Below, piece after piece: positions 43,613 through 52,587 of a stretch of DNA of 64,000 nt. This stretch comes from Streptomyces sp. CB02400. GTDB taxonomy: Bacteria > Actinomycetota > Actinomycetes > Streptomycetales > Streptomycetaceae. The notes beneath the pieces are model-generated. The model saw only the letters and a list, made by a program, of their open reading frames with translations, had not been told where the DNA came from and did no database searches. Location of the stretch: positions 1-64,000 of the forward strand of contig NZ_LIWB01000023.1 of the NCBI RefSeq assembly GCF_001905725.1, in the 5' to 3' direction. A program made the translations under genes and the position numbers. How positions within the stretch are numbered: the stretch's first letter is position 1; each line of letters starts with the position of its first letter.

Positions 43613-44428
43613 ATGGGCATCAACTCCGTAGCCGTCGTCGCCGACCTCGGCGAGAGCTTCGGCAACTACACCATCGGGGACGACGAGGCCCTGCTCGGCC
43701 TCGTCACCTCCTCCAACATCGCCTGCGGTTTCCACGCCGGCGACCCGCGCATCATGGACCGGACCGTCGCCCAGTGCGTCGAGCGCGGCATCGAGCTGGG
43801 CGCCCACCCGGGCTACCCCGACCTCGTGGGCTTCGGCCGCCGCCTGATCGAGGCGACCGAGGAGGAGATCCGCACCGACGTGCTCTACCAGCTCGGCGCG
43901 CTCGACGGTTTCGCCCGGGTGCACGGCGGCACCATCAGCCACGTCGCGCCGCACGGACGCATGGGTTCGATCGCGCAGACCGACGCCAAGCACGCCCGCG
44001 CCATCACCGACGCCATCGCCGCGTACAACAAGGACTACATCGTCATCTGCCAGCGCGGCCTGCTCGCCGAGGAGTCGCGCAAGCGCGGCCTGGAGGTCGG
44101 CTACGTCTTCCTGGCCGACCGCGGCTACGGCGACGACGGCATGCCGGTGCCGCGCTCGCACGAGGGCGGCCTCATCCACGACCCGCAGCTCATCGGTGAG
44201 CGTGCCAGGCAGGTCGTGCGCGAGGGCACGGTCCGTTCCGTCAACGGCAACGTGGTCCCGCTCGGGCACGACGCCGACATCCTGCTGCTGCACGGCGACC
44301 ACCCCACCGTGCTGGAGAACGGCACCGCGCTGCGCGCCGCACTGGACGCCGAGGGCATCCGCGTCACCGGTCTGCGGGACGTCCTGGCGGAGAAGGCACG
44401 GAAGGCGGAGTCCGCACCGGCCCACTGA
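43613..44428 (+). CDS. PxpA-like (LamB/YcsF) protein, atypical
   Basis: 271 residues, clearly homologous over full length to 5-oxoprolinase subunit A: DLGESFGNYTIGDDEALL, SSNIACGFHAGDP, GAHPGYPDLVGFGRR, VLYQLGALDGFARV, VFLADRGYGDDG and DILLLHGDHP. The usual signature KPHGALYN is APHGRMGS here, so the invariant Lys and Asn are absent, and the N-terminal DLNCD block is VVAD. PxpA with PxpB and PxpC cleaves 5-oxoproline using ATP; the changes suggest another amide or cyclic substrate, or a shifted mechanism. ATG follows AGGAGA. Confidence 0.85.
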   Translation: MGINSVAVVADLGESFGNYTIGDDEALLGLVTSSNIACGFHAGDPRIMDRTVAQCVERGIELGAHPGYPDLVGFGRRLIEATEEEIRTDVLYQLGALDGFARVHGGTISHVAPHGRMGSIAQTDAKHARAITDAIAAYNKDYIVICQRGLLAEESRKRGLEVGYVFLADRGYGDDGMPVPRSHEGGLIHDPQLIGERARQVVREGTVRSVNGNVVPLGHDADILLLHGDHPTVLENGTALRAALDAEGIRVTGLRDVLAEKARKAESAPAH

Positions 44429-44446
44429 GGCCGGGCGCACCAGGCG

Positions 44447-45184
44447 ATGACCACAGCACCGTACGGCGCCGTCACCGTCGAGCCCTTCGGGGACTCGGCG
44501 GTCATGGTGACCATCCCCCACCCCGAGCAGACGATCCGCAGGGCCGCGATCGTCGCCTTCCGGGACCGGTTCCTGGCCCACCGGCCGCCCGGCGTCCTCG
44601 ACGTCGTCTCCGGCCTGGAGTCACTGCTCGTCGAGTTCGACCCGTTGCGGACGGCCCTGCCGCACGTGGAGTACGCCGCCCGTCTGGTCGCGGAGTGGGC
44701 GCCCGCGCCCACCACGGGCGCGGGCGGCGCGCGGGAGGCGCGCACCTTCGAGATCCCGGTCGTCTTCGACGACGAGGCCGGTCCCGACCTGGCGTCGGTG
44801 GCACGGGAACTGGACCGCTCCCCCGCCGGGGTCGTCGAGGCCATCGCGGACTCCACGTTCACCATCTCGCTGCTGGGCGCGGCGATGGCGCCCATGATGG
44901 ATGGGCTGAAAGTGCCCCGGCCGGTCCGCCGGCGCGCCGAACCGCGTACCGACGTCGTCCCCGGATCGGTGATGATCGCGGGCACCAACGCCATCATCCA
45001 GCCGTTCCCCGGACCCACCGGGTGGCGGGTCGTCGGCCGCACCCCGCACACCATCGTCGACATCACCCGCCCGGAACCCGTCTCGTTCGCCCCCGGTGAC
45101 GTCGTGCGCTTCCTCCCGGTGTCCCGGGCCGAGGCGGACGGGCTGGACGCCGGTTTCCTGCTGCCGGTGGAGGACCGCGCATGA
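44447..45184 (+). CDS. PxpB/KipI-like carboxyltransferase-fold protein, atypical
   Basis: 245 residues matching the KipI/PxpB fold: VEPFGDSAVMVTI, DVVSGLESLLVEFDP, EIPVVFDDEAGPDLASVA, RRRAEPRTDVVPGSVMIAGTNA and WRVVGRTPH. The usual GFxPGFxYL loop before the PRTxVPxGSVxIAG block is replaced by LLGAAMAPMMDGL, removing the Pro/Phe-rich substrate loop. It probably forms a complex with the adjacent PxpC-like protein. Its stop overlaps the next start by four bases (ATGA). Confidence 0.85.
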   Translation: MTTAPYGAVTVEPFGDSAVMVTIPHPEQTIRRAAIVAFRDRFLAHRPPGVLDVVSGLESLLVEFDPLRTALPHVEYAARLVAEWAPAPTTGAGGAREARTFEIPVVFDDEAGPDLASVARELDRSPAGVVEAIADSTFTISLLGAAMAPMMDGLKVPRPVRRRAEPRTDVVPGSVMIAGTNAIIQPFPGPTGWRVVGRTPHTIVDITRPEPVSFAPGDVVRFLPVSRAEADGLDAGFLLPVEDRA

Positions 45185-46203
45185 CGACCGTGGGACTCGA
45201 CATCACGCACACCGGCTGGGTCACGACGTTCCAGGACCTCGGGCGGCTCGGTTCCGAGCAGCTCGGCGTGCCCACGGGCGGCGCGGCCGACCAGCACGCG
45301 GCGGTCGTCGCCAACCTGCTCGCGGGCAACCCCGCGCACGCGACGCTCCTGGAGAGCCTCGGCGGCGAACTGGCCCTGGTGCCGGACGCCGACGTGCTCC
45401 TGGCGGTGACCGGTGCCCCGGCCGAGGTGACGGTGACCGGGATGCCCGCGGACACCTGGACGCCCCTGGTGGTGCCGGCCGGGCAGGAGATCCGCGTCCG
45501 CCCGGACACCGGCCGCGGGATGCGCACCTACCTGGCGGTCAACGGCACGCTCGCCGCGAAACGGCTGCTGGGCAGCGCCGCGCCGGACGCCCGGATGGGC
45601 TTCAAGCAGACCGTGTCACGGGGTGACCGGTTGCTGCTGGAGACGGAGTTCCGGGGCTTTTCCCGCCGGCCGTTCGAGCCGTCGCTGTTCCGGCTCCCCG
45701 TGCCCGTGCCGCGCTTCGACGAGGACATCTGGACCGTCGACGTCGTCGCGAGCCACGGCATCCACGACATCCCCGGCGTCCGGGAGCTGATCGAGGACTC
45801 GGTGTACACCGTCACCCCCCGCTCCGACCACGTGGGGCTCCGGCTCGACGGACCGGTGCTGCACCCGGACGGCGACGCCGAGATCGTGTCGCACGGGGTG
45901 CCCGTGGGGGCGCTGCAGATCCCGCACGCGGACGAACTCATCGTCCTCGGCCGCTACCGGAGCCTGACGGCGGGCTACCCGATCGTCGGTGTCGCCTCGC
46001 GAGCCTGCCTGCCCCTGCTCGGACAGGCGGGACCGGGACGCCGACTGCGTTTCCGGTGGACCGACCGGGAGACCTCGGTGCACCGGTCCGCGCAGCGTGC
46101 GGCCGAGGTGCGGACACTGGCGCACGCGGCCGCCGGGGCGTTCGCCGCTCTCGGCTTCTCAGCGCCCTTGTCGCGCACAAATCGAGAAGATATTCTCAAT
46201 TGA
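45181..46203 (+). CDS. PxpC/KipA-like carboxyltransferase-fold protein, atypical
   Basis: 340 residues of the biotin-dependent carboxyltransferase-like family: TVQDLGR-like TFQDLGRLG, GVPTGGAADQHAAVVANLL, VTPRSDHVGLRLDGP and SHGVPVGALQIP are retained. The conserved DRQTTGGYP block is RYRSLTAGYP here, losing Gln-Thr-Thr-Gly. The three subunits thus changed together. Its stop codon (46201-46203) lies inside a 32-base palindrome that overlaps the promoter of the next gene. Confidence 0.85.
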   Translation: MTTVGLDITHTGWVTTFQDLGRLGSEQLGVPTGGAADQHAAVVANLLAGNPAHATLLESLGGELALVPDADVLLAVTGAPAEVTVTGMPADTWTPLVVPAGQEIRVRPDTGRGMRTYLAVNGTLAAKRLLGSAAPDARMGFKQTVSRGDRLLLETEFRGFSRRPFEPSLFRLPVPVPRFDEDIWTVDVVASHGIHDIPGVRELIEDSVYTVTPRSDHVGLRLDGPVLHPDGDAEIVSHGVPVGALQIPHADELIVLGRYRSLTAGYPIVGVASRACLPLLGQAGPGRRLRFRWTDRETSVHRSAQRAAEVRTLAHAAAGAFAALGFSAPLSRTNREDILN

Positions 46204-46215
46204 AAATATCGTCTC
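46168..46215 (+). promoter_or_regulatory. Internal promoter with 32-base palindromic operator
   Basis: TTGTCG (46168-46173), 17-base spacer and TATTCT (46191-46196) form a promoter for the SDR gene. An AT-rich near-perfect palindrome spans 46184-46215: core GATATT-C-TCAATTGA-A-AATATC (46189-46210), flanked by GAGA/TCTC. It overlaps the end of the pxpC-like gene. The TetR-type regulator encoded at the end of this transcript is a candidate ligand. Confidence 0.65.
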
Positions 46216-46252
46216 ACTTCATCATGCTCAGACCGATCAAGGAGGTGGCCCG

Positions 46253-47047
46253 GTGACGACGACGGCCAAGACCGCGCTCATCACGGGCGCAGGCAGCGGA
46301 ATGGGCCTGGAGACCGCACGACTGCTGGCCCGGGACGGCATCCGCGTCGTCCTGCTCGGCCGCCGGCAGCAGGCCCTCGACGAGGTCGCGGAAACCATCC
46401 GCGCCGAGGGCGGCACGGCTCTGGCCCTCGCCGCCGACATCACCCGTGCCGAGGACGTCACGCGCGTACTGGAGCGGATCCGCGCCGAGTTCGGCCCCGT
46501 CGACATCCTGGTGAACAACGCGGGCAGCTCCTCCTCGGTACTCAACCCGCAGTGGCTGCCGCACGAGGAGTGGCGCCAGGTGCTCGACGTCAACCTCACG
46601 GCCGTCTTCCAGCTCACCCAGGCCGTCCTGCCGGACATGCTCGGACGCGGCGCCGGAACCATCGTGACCGTCTCCTCGCTCGCCGCCGTCAACCCCAACC
46701 TGCTCGGCGGAGCGGCCTACGGCGCGGCCAAGGCCGGCGCCCGCAACTTCATGACGTTCCTGCACAACACCTTCCGCAACCAGGGGCTGCGCGCGATCAC
46801 CGTGCTGCCCGGCGAGGCGGACACCCCGATCCTCGACAACCGGGCCCGCCCGCCGGCCCCCGAGGAGCGCCTGAACATGGTGCAGCCGGTGGACGTGGCC
46901 GAGGCGATCCGCCTCGCCGTCACCCTCCCTCAGCGGGTCGTGCTCCAGGAGATGGTCGTCGCCCCCACCCGGCAGCGCGACACCTCCGGCGACCTGGAGG
47001 TCAGCCGCTGGGCCGGCGCTCCCGCCGACGCCCGGTCCCAGCTCTGA
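46253..47047 (+). CDS. Short-chain dehydrogenase/reductase
   Basis: 264 residues. TALITGAGSGMGLETARLL (NAD(P) site; LGRRQQ after strand 2 suggests NADP), LVNNAGSSSSVL, catalytic Ser in VTVSSLAAVNP and Y-x3-K in AAYGAAKAGARNF. FRNQGLRAITVLPGEADTPIL is typical of classical SDRs acting on hydroxy acids or alcohols. GTG 46253 has GGAGGT nicely spaced. Substrate unknown; it precedes an aminotransferase, so it may make or use a keto intermediate. Confidence 0.88.
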   Translation: MTTTAKTALITGAGSGMGLETARLLARDGIRVVLLGRRQQALDEVAETIRAEGGTALALAADITRAEDVTRVLERIRAEFGPVDILVNNAGSSSSVLNPQWLPHEEWRQVLDVNLTAVFQLTQAVLPDMLGRGAGTIVTVSSLAAVNPNLLGGAAYGAAKAGARNFMTFLHNTFRNQGLRAITVLPGEADTPILDNRARPPAPEERLNMVQPVDVAEAIRLAVTLPQRVVLQEMVVAPTRQRDTSGDLEVSRWAGAPADARSQL

Positions 47048-47083
47048 AGTCCCGTCACCGCGACCACCACCAGGAGACTCCCG

Positions 47084-48253
47084 ATGTCCCCCGCCCTCGC
47101 CGCCCCGTCCCCCGTGTTCACCCCGGCCGACGCGGTCGCCCGGATCGCCGCCGCCTCCCGCCGCACCCAGCAGCCGCAGTCCCGCGGCGACCTCGTCTCC
47201 CTCGCCATGGGCGAGCCCGACTTCGACACCCCCGAGGCGGTGACCGAGGCCGCCCTGCGCGCGCTGCACGCCGGCCGCACGCACTACTCGCCGCTGCTCG
47301 GCGAGGCCGCCCTGCGCGAGGCGCTCGCCGAGCGGCTGACCGCGCTGGCCGGGACGCCGGCGAGCGCCGGGGACATCCTGATCACCCAGGGCGGCACCGC
47401 CGGTCTCGCAGCCTCGATCCTCGCCGTCGTCAACCCCGGTGACCGGGTCGTCGTCCCGGACCCCACCTACTCCCTCTACGCCGACCTGGTCAGCATGGCC
47501 GGCGGCGTCGTCGTGCCCGTACCGCTCGCGCCGGACCTGCACTGGGACCTGGACCGGCTGGCCGACGCCCTCGTGGACGCCCGGCTCTTCGTCTTCTGCA
47601 ACCCCAGCAACCCCACCGGCATCGTGCACAGCCGGGAGGAACTCGAGGCGCTCGCCGAGTTGCTCGACGGCACCTCGACGATCGTCATCTCCGACGAGGC
47701 CTACTCCGCCCTGGACTTCACCGGCCGCCCCTTCACCTCCGCGGTCTCGCTCAACGGTCTGCGCGAGCGCACCGTGTACTGCCAGACCTTCTCCAAGAGC
47801 TACGCGATGACCGGCTGGCGCGTGGGGTACCTCTGGGGTCCGACGGAGCTCATCCGGGCCTCGGCACGCGTCCACAACACGTTCAACGGCTCCGTCAACA
47901 CCTTCATCCAGGACGCGGCGCTGGTCGCGGTGGAGCGCTGTGAGGCGGACGTGGAGCGGATGCGCGCGGCGTACCTCCAGCGGCGCGACATCATGCGCGA
48001 CGCGCTGGCGGAGATCCCCGGTCTGACGCTCAGTTCGCCGGAGGGTGCGTTCTACCAGTTCCCGCGCTACGACCTGGACCTGCCGTCCGTGGAGGTCGTC
48101 GCCGCCCTGCGCGAACACGGCGTGGCCGTCCGGCCCGGCAGCGAGTTCGGCGCCTGTGGCGAGGGGCACCTGCGCCTGTCGTACGCTGCCAGCCCGCAGT
48201 CCATCACCGAGGGCGTCCGCCGACTCGCCCTGGGCTTCGCCGCCTTGCGATGA
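47084..48253 (+). CDS. Class I/II PLP-dependent aminotransferase
   Basis: 389 residues, fold type I. SLAMGEPDFDTPEAV, THYSPLLGEAALREAL, NPSNPTGIVHS, ISDEAYSALDF (PLP-binding Asp and Tyr), QTFSKSYAMTGWRVGYL (Schiff-base Lys), RPGSEFGACGEGHLRLSYA (carboxylate-binding Arg). It resembles aspartate/aromatic aminotransferases of subgroup I-gamma. It could process the amino acid released by the PxpABC-like complex (inference). ATG follows AGGAGA; it overlaps the TetR gene by four bases. Confidence 0.9.
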   Translation: MSPALAAPSPVFTPADAVARIAAASRRTQQPQSRGDLVSLAMGEPDFDTPEAVTEAALRALHAGRTHYSPLLGEAALREALAERLTALAGTPASAGDILITQGGTAGLAASILAVVNPGDRVVVPDPTYSLYADLVSMAGGVVVPVPLAPDLHWDLDRLADALVDARLFVFCNPSNPTGIVHSREELEALAELLDGTSTIVISDEAYSALDFTGRPFTSAVSLNGLRERTVYCQTFSKSYAMTGWRVGYLWGPTELIRASARVHNTFNGSVNTFIQDAALVAVERCEADVERMRAAYLQRRDIMRDALAEIPGLTLSSPEGAFYQFPRYDLDLPSVEVVAALREHGVAVRPGSEFGACGEGHLRLSYAASPQSITEGVRRLALGFAALR

Positions 48254-48861
48254 CCGCCGCCCCCGACGCGAGGAGAAGTCGCCCCATGCGCAGTGACACC
48301 GAGCGCAACCGCAGGCACCTCATCAAGGCCGCCGCGCTCCTGTTCGAGAACTCCCCGGAGCCGGTCAGCCTGGCGGAGATCGCCAAGCACGCCGAGGTGT
48401 CCACCGCGACCGCCTACCGCCACTTCTCCTCCGTCGAGGAGGTGCTGCACGCGTTCCGCGCCCAAGTGGGCGAGGAACTGAGGGAGTTCAGTGCCCGGCA
48501 GACCGTACGGGGCATGGCCAGGCTCGAAGCCGTGTCCCGGTACTGGGTGTCCCTGGTGCTGGAGCACGGTGGCGCGATGGCCCAGATGCGGTCGCACCGC
48601 GGCTACCTCGAACGGCTGAGGGAGAACACCGGCTATCTCGTCCCGCAGGCCGAGGCGCTCGCCGAACCGCTGCGGCAGACCACCGAGGAACTCGGCCTGG
48701 GCGACCTCGGCGACGAGGCCCTGTACCTGTGGAACGCGCTGTTCGACCCGCGCGACATCCTCGACCTCATCAACAGCGGGCGCGGCGAGGAGGAGGCGGC
48801 CACCCGTCTTCTGGCGGCCCTGCGCGGCGCCCTGATCGGCTGGTCCACCCAGCGACTCTGA
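48250..48861 (+). CDS. TetR-family transcriptional regulator
   Basis: 203 residues. RNRRHLIKAAALLFENSPEPVSLAEIAKHAEVSTATAYRHFSS is a full TetR DNA-binding domain; the remaining about 140 residues form the ligand domain. ATG 48250 overlaps the aminotransferase stop (ATGA); ATG 48286 behind GAGGAGA is an alternative start closer to the domain. Likely a local regulator of the SDR-aminotransferase-TetR unit, and possibly of the MHS/Pxp promoter, through the TATTCTCA-containing palindromes. Confidence 0.9.
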   Translation: MTAAPDARRSRPMRSDTERNRRHLIKAAALLFENSPEPVSLAEIAKHAEVSTATAYRHFSSVEEVLHAFRAQVGEELREFSARQTVRGMARLEAVSRYWVSLVLEHGGAMAQMRSHRGYLERLRENTGYLVPQAEALAEPLRQTTEELGLGDLGDEALYLWNALFDPRDILDLINSGRGEEEAATRLLAALRGALIGWSTQRL

Positions 48862-48907
48862 ACGACGGGGACCGCCGCCGCGTGGACCGCCGTCACGGAC
48901 GCCGCGG

Positions 48908-49369
48908 TCAGTGGATGAGGGGCTCGCCCGACAGGTAGCGGATCTCCAGGGTGACGTGGGCGAACCGCCAGCCCTCCGGGGTGCGGCGGAGCCGGCAGCG
49001 GTACCAGCCGGCTCCGTCGGCGTGGCGGTAGGGGTCGTCGGCGTCCAGGACGTGTGCGGCCACCAGGTAGGAGCGGGTGGTGGCGGTGTCCCCGTCGACG
49101 GTGACGGCGTGGTTGGTGCTGAGGTGGTGGGTGCCCGCGTACCGGCCGAGGCTGCCGGCGACGAACTCGGCCATGCCCGCCCGTCCGGTGTGGGAGATCC
49201 CCGGGGCGATGGCGAGGACGCCGTCCTCGGCGTAGTTGGCGGCGTATCCCTCCCAGTCCTTGTCGTCCAGGGCGCGGGCGAAGTCGATCAGCAGATCGCT
49301 GATCGCGGCGCGGTCGACCAGCCACTGGAGCTGTTCGGCGGGGCTGGTCGGGGGGTTGACCGGTGACAT
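48908..49369 (-). CDS. NTF2-like (SnoaL_4) protein
   Basis: 153 residues with the cone-shaped NTF2-like fold: LVDRAAISDLLIDFARALDDKDW, YAANYAEDGVL, THHLSTNHAVTVDGDTATTRSYLVAAH, GWYRCRLRRTPEGWRF. These proteins are small dehydratases, isomerases or ligand carriers; the His and Asp of the pocket are visible, but the substrate is not predictable. Last gene of a minus-strand operon after the GH3 gene. Confidence 0.87.
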   Translation of the reverse strand: MSPVNPPTSPAEQLQWLVDRAAISDLLIDFARALDDKDWEGYAANYAEDGVLAIAPGISHTGRAGMAEFVAGSLGRYAGTHHLSTNHAVTVDGDTATTRSYLVAAHVLDADDPYRHADGAGWYRCRLRRTPEGWRFAHVTLEIRYLSGEPLIH

Positions 49370-49436
49370 GTGTGCTTCTTCCTGTACTGCCGGCGGACGC
49401 GGTCCGCCGGTCGGTGGGTGGGTGGGAGCGGGGAAC

Positions 49437-51200
49437 TCAGTGTTGCCGGTGCTCCGGCCCGAATTCCCCGTGTCCGAAGGGGAACAGGGGATCGGCGCTC
49501 TCCTGTGGGACGTCGGGCCGGCCGGACTCCACCTCCCGCATCGAGCGCGGGAGCTGGAAGGGGAGCCGTCCCTCGGGGCGGGCCCGGCCGAAGACCACGT
49601 CGAGGAGGGCGGTGTCCGCCGCGCCGTAGACGGCGAGCAGCGCGGCGCTGCGGTCGGCGATCTCCGGGATGACGGCGGGCCGTTCCAGGTGGATGGCGAC
49701 GACGGTGGGGACGGTGTCGAGCAGGGTGAGGATCTCCTTGAGCCGTTCGTCGGGGAAGTCCAGCCGGCCGGCGTGGAAGAAGGACTCGAAGAGGCCCGGC
49801 CGGGGCTCGTAGGGGGTGCCCAGGCGCAGCAGGGCCAGGTCGGCGTCGGCCGGATCCGTGACGACCTCGCCGTACGGTGCGCAGGCCGCCGGGTCCACTC
49901 CCTCGACGTACAGACGGGGACGGCCGGCCAACGGCGTCGGGCCCGGCTTGAGGACGGTGACCGAGCGGCGCTGGGCGGCGGCGCCGGCGGCGCGGAAGTC
50001 GGCGCGGCCGACGGTCTCCTCCGCGAGATCGGGATCGACGTACCGGCGTTCGTCGAACAGGCCGAGGCGGAACTTCTCGGTGAGCAGCCGGCGGACGGAG
50101 GCGTCGACGCGGGACTCCGCGAGCCGCCCGGAACGTACGAGGTCGACGACCAGTCCGGGGCAGTGTTCGCCGCCGAACTGGTCGACGCCGGCGTGCAGTG
50201 CCTTCAGGACGCGTTCCGACGGGCTGAGGTGCTCCACGCCCCAGGCCCGCGCGGGGTGCGGTTCGCCCATGATCGGATGGTCGTTGACGATCGCCCAGTC
50301 GGTGCAGACGATACCGTCGAAGCCGAGCCGTTCCCGCAGCAGGCCGGTGACGACGTCGCGGTTGAAGCCGAAGGCGACCTCCTCGTACGGGGTGCCGACC
50401 GGCTTGCCGTAGTACGGCATCATCTGGGTGGCGCCCGCGGCGACGGCCGCCTCGAACGGCCGCAGGTGGTAGTCGAAGCGTCCGCCCGGATAGACCTGCT
50501 CCTGCCCGTAGGGGAAGTGCGGGTCCTCGCCGTCCTTCTGCGGTCCGCCGCCGGGGAAGTGCTTGACCATGGCCGCGACGCTGTCGGGGCCCAGGGTGTC
50601 GCCCGGCCCGCGCAGGCCCTCGATGTAGGCGGCGCCCAGGCGTGCGGTGAGGTCGGCGTCCTCGCCGAACGTGCCGGAGATCCGGGACCAGCGCGGCTCG
50701 GTGGCCAGGTCGAGCTGGGGGTGGAGGGCTACGCGCAGGCCGACGGCGAGGTACTCGCGGCGCACGGTGTCCGCGTGGCGGCGGACGAGGTCGGGGTCGC
50801 CGACGGCCGCCAGGCCCAGGGTCTCGGGCCACTGGGAGAAGGGGCCGGAGCGCATCGCGGTGCCCGGGTTGTCGGTGAAGGAGTGACGCGGGTCGGTGGA
50901 GAGCGTCACCGGGATGCCGAGCCGGGTGTCCTCGGCGAGTTCCTGGAGGCGGTTGTGCCACTGGGCCATCTCGCGGGGCCCGGCCGCGCCGAGCACGTTG
51001 AAGTGGTTCATGGCGAGTTCGCCGATCATCGCCCGGGCCGGGGCCGCCGGGGCCTCGGCCGGGTCGTCGACGAGCGAGCCGTCGGGGTGCAGGGTGACCA
51101 TGGTCTGGAAGAGCAGGCCGGCCTTCTCCTGAAGGGTCATCCGGGCCAGCAGGTCCTCGACCCGCTCCCGTACGGGCAGTTGACTGTCGCGGTAGCGCAT
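49437..51200 (-). CDS. Glycoside hydrolase family 3 (beta-glucosidase-like)
   Basis: 587 residues, no signal peptide. The N-terminal TIM-barrel domain has RMTLQEKAGLLF, SRISGTFGEDADL, MVKHFPGGGP and FDGIVCTDWAIVNDHP with the nucleophile Asp in TDW. The C-terminal alpha/beta sandwich has RRSVTVLKPG and ends RLPFQLPRSM ... DPLFPFGHG. It hydrolyses terminal beta-glycosides in the cytosol after import by the adjacent GPH transporter. The family includes glucosidases, xylosidases and acetylhexosaminidases. ATG 51200 follows GGAGGAA. Confidence 0.92.
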   Translation of the reverse strand: MRYRDSQLPVRERVEDLLARMTLQEKAGLLFQTMVTLHPDGSLVDDPAEAPAAPARAMIGELAMNHFNVLGAAGPREMAQWHNRLQELAEDTRLGIPVTLSTDPRHSFTDNPGTAMRSGPFSQWPETLGLAAVGDPDLVRRHADTVRREYLAVGLRVALHPQLDLATEPRWSRISGTFGEDADLTARLGAAYIEGLRGPGDTLGPDSVAAMVKHFPGGGPQKDGEDPHFPYGQEQVYPGGRFDYHLRPFEAAVAAGATQMMPYYGKPVGTPYEEVAFGFNRDVVTGLLRERLGFDGIVCTDWAIVNDHPIMGEPHPARAWGVEHLSPSERVLKALHAGVDQFGGEHCPGLVVDLVRSGRLAESRVDASVRRLLTEKFRLGLFDERRYVDPDLAEETVGRADFRAAGAAAQRRSVTVLKPGPTPLAGRPRLYVEGVDPAACAPYGEVVTDPADADLALLRLGTPYEPRPGLFESFFHAGRLDFPDERLKEILTLLDTVPTVVAIHLERPAVIPEIADRSAALLAVYGAADTALLDVVFGRARPEGRLPFQLPRSMREVESGRPDVPQESADPLFPFGHGEFGPEHRQH

Positions 51201-51237
51201 GTGGGGTTCGTTCCTCCGTGTGTGGGGGGCGGGCGTC

Positions 51238-52530
51238 TCAGCGGACCGCGCGGACGAAGTGGATGGCGAAGGCGCCCGCCAGGGCGCAGGCGGAGCCGAA
51301 CAGGTACAGCGCGCCGTAGTTGGTCCCGGCGGCGCTGCCGATGCCGAGGAAGACGGGGGCGACGGCGGGGATCAGCGACTGCGGCAGGGTGTTGCCGATG
51401 TTGAGCACCCCGAGGTCCTTGGCCGCCTGGGCGCGGTCGGGCAGCACACCGATGGCGAGGGCCGTGTCCACGGCCATGTAGGAGCCGAGGCCGAGGCTGA
51501 AGACGGCGACCGCGACGCAGAAGGAGGCGGTGGTGTCCGCGTACGCGGTGAGCGCCAGCCCGACGACCGAGATCAGCGCCGCGGCGAAGACGAAGACCTT
51601 GCGGCGGCCGGTGCGGTCGGACAGCCAGCCGCCGGCCAGCGAGCCGACGACGGTGCCCGCCATGGTGACCACCGCGGCGACGGCGACGGTCGACGAGGCC
51701 TCGGAGACGCTCTGGCCCAGCCGGTCCAGGGCGAAGTAGAACTGGTAGCCCGTCATCGTCGAGATGCCGCAGAACATCAGGAAGCGTCCGCAGAAGTTCC
51801 ACGCGAAGTCGGGGTGCCGGCGGGGCGAGACCCAGAAGGACCGCAGGAACTCGCCCGGGCGGAAGGGCGGCAGGGCAGCCCGGTCGGCCGGGGCGTCGTC
51901 CCGCATGAGCCACACCAGCGCCGACACACCTGCCAGGCCGAGCAGGCCGGGCACCAGGAACAGCAGCACGGTGTGGTGCAGCAGCGGCTGGGCGAGGACT
52001 GTGCCGAGGACCATGGCGACGTACAGCGTCATCCCCACCGCGCCCGAGACGCGGCCCTGGAGGTGGTCGGGGACGCGGTCGGGGATGGTGGCGAGCAGGG
52101 CGGCGTAGACGGCGTTGGCGCCGAGCTGGGTGACGGCCCAGCCCACCGTCAGCGTGCCCAGGCCCGTGGCCGTGCCGCACAGGAGGGTGCCGAGGGCGGT
52201 GACCAGGGCGCCGGCCAGCAGCCACGGGCGGCGGCGCCCGAAGCGGGAGGTGGTGCGGTCCGACAGCGCGCCGAACAGCGGGTTGGCGATCAGCGCGAGG
52301 ACCGCGCCGACGGCCAGGACGCGGCTCAGGGAGGCCGTCTTGTGCTGCGGGTCCAGCTCGCTCACCCGCAGGGACAGCGAGACGAGGATCGGAGTGAAGA
52401 CCGCCGCGAAGGACAGGCACTGGGCGGTGATCAGTCCGGCGATGAACCCTCGGGACGGAACAGGGGGGCGGAAGGCGTCGGTCCCGGCTGCGGTGGCAGC
52501 CGGTCTGCCGACGGTGTCCTGGTCGTTCAT
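51238..52530 (-). CDS. MFS/GPH-type sugar symporter
   Basis: 430 residues, 12 hydrophobic segments. FGALSDRTTSRFGRRRPWLL is the loop signature of GPH/MelB and SLC45-like disaccharide symporters, and GGWLSDRTGRRKV is its counterpart in the second half. It probably imports a glycoside or disaccharide cleaved by the GH3 enzyme 37 bases downstream. ATG 52530 is preferred (GGAG eight bases away); a longer frame from 52608 would run into the regulatory palindrome. Confidence 0.88.
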   Translation of the reverse strand: MNDQDTVGRPAATAAGTDAFRPPVPSRGFIAGLITAQCLSFAAVFTPILVSLSLRVSELDPQHKTASLSRVLAVGAVLALIANPLFGALSDRTTSRFGRRRPWLLAGALVTALGTLLCGTATGLGTLTVGWAVTQLGANAVYAALLATIPDRVPDHLQGRVSGAVGMTLYVAMVLGTVLAQPLLHHTVLLFLVPGLLGLAGVSALVWLMRDDAPADRAALPPFRPGEFLRSFWVSPRRHPDFAWNFCGRFLMFCGISTMTGYQFYFALDRLGQSVSEASSTVAVAAVVTMAGTVVGSLAGGWLSDRTGRRKVFVFAAALISVVGLALTAYADTTASFCVAVAVFSLGLGSYMAVDTALAIGVLPDRAQAAKDLGVLNIGNTLPQSLIPAVAPVFLGIGSAAGTNYGALYLFGSACALAGAFAIHFVRAVR

Positions 52531-52587
52531 GGCACGCTCCAGCGGCTCTGGCCCAGCACGACGGCGGGCGGGTGCGTGAACAGTAGA

